Source of the DNA: CAZMUQ01 sp964569845 | Lineage (GTDB): Archaea; Thermoproteota; Bathyarchaeia; Hecatellales; Hecatellaceae | DNA length: 51,525 nucleotides | Reading direction: 5' to 3' | Assembly (NCBI GenBank): GCA_964569845.1 | Contig: CAZMUQ010000007.1 | Location: 1 to 51,525, forward strand | In this document: positions 50,582-51,525 of the stretch, in pieces | Position numbering within the stretch: position 1 is the first letter of the stretch | Layout: each line of letters opens with the position of its first letter | Made by a program: the position numbers and the translations under genes | Notes under the pieces: generated by a model | Told to the model about the DNA's origin: nothing | Seen by the model: only the letters and a program-made list of their open reading frames with translations | Database searches by the model: none

Positions 50582-51010
50582 CTAGATTTTAGCTTTTTGA
50601 AGTTTCTCTAAAAGCTTAACTACACCATAAATAATTGCTTCAGGTTTAGGAGGGCAACCTGGAACATAGACATCAACTGGAATAACCTTATCAACACCCT
50701 CATATACATGATAACAGTTTTGAAAAACTCCTCCACTTGTTGCACATGAACCAACAGCCATAACAAATTTCGGCTCAGGCATTTGCTCATAAACCCTAAA
50801 AAGTCTATCCCTAATTTGTCTTGTAACGGATCCTGTAACTACCATAACATCAGCATGTCTAGGACTTCCCTTCAAAAGTATACCGAATCTTTCAACATCA
50901 TATCTTGGGGTTAAGGCTGCAAGAACCTCGATATCGCAAGCATTACAAGCACCAGTATTAAAGTGAAGAATCCAAGGAGATTTTGTTAAAGCCCACTTTA
51001 TTAAGCCCAT
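50582..51010 (-). CDS. [NiFe] hydrogenase small (NuoB-like) subunit
   Basis: The 142-aa protein carries the proximal [4Fe-4S] cluster ligands. GACNACDIEVLA has C22 and C25 spaced C-x2-C, as in group 4 hydrogenase small subunits, whereas complex I NuoB has two adjacent cysteines. GSCATSGG and PGCPPKPEA supply the other two. This supports the hydrogenase identification independently of the large subunit. It is the first gene of the operon, with GGAGA upstream. A NuoA gene, usually found before it, is missing. The 167 bp upstream contain no room for one. Confidence 0.92.
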   Translation of the reverse strand: MGLIKWALTKSPWILHFNTGACNACDIEVLAALTPRYDVERFGILLKGSPRHADVMVVTGSVTRQIRDRLFRVYEQMPEPKFVMAVGSCATSGGVFQNCYHVYEGVDKVIPVDVYVPGCPPKPEAIIYGVVKLLEKLQKAKI

Positions 51011-51029
51011 TGTTACGTATCTCCTATTT

Positions 51030-51045
51030 GTGAAAGCACTTTTAA
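51030..51045 (-). promoter_or_regulatory. Probable promoter of the hydrogenase operon
   Basis: On the minus strand AAAAATTTAAAAGTGC lies about 20-35 bp before the ATG at 51010 and looks like an archaeal BRE/TATA element. The short distance implies a very short leader, yet a GGAGA SD is present, so the exact initiation site is unsure. The rest of the region (51046-51177) is AT-rich and shared with the divergent CoA-transferase gene. Confidence 0.4.
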
Positions 51046-51177
51046 ATTTTTGGGTTAGTAGTTTACCAGAACTAAACTATAAAGTTAAAAGGTAACTTAA
51101 GAAGCGTCCCTACTTTAAAGACGTAAAAAGAACAGATTCTAGCTAAACTAAACATTAATCTACTTCCTTAAGCAACA

Positions 51178-51525
51178 ATGTTAATCTTGGTGGAAGTATT
51201 GGAAAGGCCCCTTGAAGGAGTTAGAGTTTTAGAAATCTCCCAATTTATATCTGCTCCATATTGTGGGGCAATCCCTGGGGATTTGGGCGCTGAAGTTATT
51301 AAAGTTGAACCTAAAATGGGAGATGTGCTAAGGATTCTTACAAGTCTTATGCATCCCGATTTTGAAGTTTTCTTCTGCACATTAAACAGAAACAAGAAGG
51401 AGATAGCTCTTGACCTTAGAAAGAAAGAATCCGTTAAGATTGTAAGGGAGCTTGCATCAAAATCTGATATCTTAATCGAAAATTTAGGTCCGGGAATAAT
51501 GGAAAAATTTGGGCTTGGATATGAA
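51178..51525 (+). CDS. Class III (CaiB/BaiF) CoA transferase, truncated by the window end
   Basis: Only the first 116 codons are present. The sequence begins at ATG 51178 or GTG 51190, has ERPLEGVRVLEISQFISAPY, IPGDLGAEVIKVEP and NRNKKEIALDLRKKESV, and is a clear family III CoA transferase N-terminal domain, like the gene at 25344. The catalytic aspartate lies beyond the window. It is divergent from the hydrogenase operon, separated by 167 bp. The substrate cannot be inferred. Confidence 0.85.
   Translation, partial: MLILVEVLERPLEGVRVLEISQFISAPYCGAIPGDLGAEVIKVEPKMGDVLRILTSLMHPDFEVFFCTLNRNKKEIALDLRKKESVKIVRELASKSDILIENLGPGIMEKFGLGYE

Noticed and set aside
51011..51177. Missing NuoA gene
   Set aside because: The gap is 167 bp of AT-rich DNA, too short for a subunit of about 120 aa, and has no membrane-protein frame.

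Overview
This window comes from an AT-rich, anaerobic archaeon. The archaeal markers are aRF1 (NIKS and GGQ motifs), ribosomal proteins S6e, S24e and S27ae, a GTP-dependent dephospho-CoA kinase, an archaeal UMP kinase, HerA/NurA, an intron-containing tRNA-Ile with encoded CCA, and many TTG starts behind strong GGAGG or GGTG ribosome-binding sites. An ESCRT-III/CdvB-like protein and a DUF2258-like protein point to the TACK side of the archaea. A Bathyarchaeia-like lineage is my best guess, but there is no rRNA to confirm it. The sequence is a scaffold: 100 Ns fill 14978-15077.

Layout. 28-3487: a CheA kinase lacking its phospho-transfer domain, divergent from a 53-aa ribbon-helix-helix protein, then a mini zinc ribbon, a half-size MFS protein and a dCMP deaminase. 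3497-6491: a four-subunit 2-oxoacid (probably pyruvate):ferredoxin oxidoreductase operon. 6641-12715: a hydrolase, an M42 peptidase, and a five-gene run (phosphoglycolate phosphatase, alpha/beta hydrolase, unknown protein, tungsten aldehyde:ferredoxin oxidoreductase, class II aldolase). 12804-14958: a KaiC-like ATPase, an HTH/coiled-coil partner and an ESCRT-III-like protein. 15121-19523: tRNA-Ile, HerA-NurA, a metallophosphoesterase and a metallo-beta-lactamase-fold protein with a PCNA-box-like C terminus. 19550-30649: valS, a scrambled leucine/branched-chain cluster (leuA, leuB, leuD, leuC, ilvC, ilvN) interrupted by a CoA transferase, and prf1. 30881-38824: pyrH, a wHTH protein, an AN1 zinc finger-site-2 protease fusion, a kinase-like protein, a TudS-like protein, an Old Yellow Enzyme-type oxidoreductase, a KH-PP-loop fusion, and a MTH1187-like and a CinA-like protein. 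39052-41917: an ADP-forming acyl-CoA synthetase alpha-type subunit, ribosomal proteins and dephospho-CoA kinase.

41970-51010 is the most interesting part. It is a large membrane-bound complex whose gene order (B-C-D-H-I-J-J-K, then L and M/N) follows the Fpo/complex I plan. Its large subunit, however, keeps both cysteine pairs of the [NiFe] site (CGIC and DPCxxC), so it should be a group 4 hydrogenase rather than a quinone or phenazine reductase. An iron-sulfur protein with a winged-helix-like N terminus sits on the opposite strand between the K and L genes, behind a 19-bp-period direct repeat.

Together the genes describe ferredoxin-based metabolism. The 2-oxoacid and aldehyde oxidoreductases would make reduced ferredoxin, and the hydrogenase could spend it on H2 evolution with ion pumping. 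The acyl-CoA synthetase alpha-type subunit and two CoA transferases suggest acyl-CoA handling. The window opens and closes inside larger contexts: chemotaxis on the left, and a truncated CoA-transferase gene on the right.
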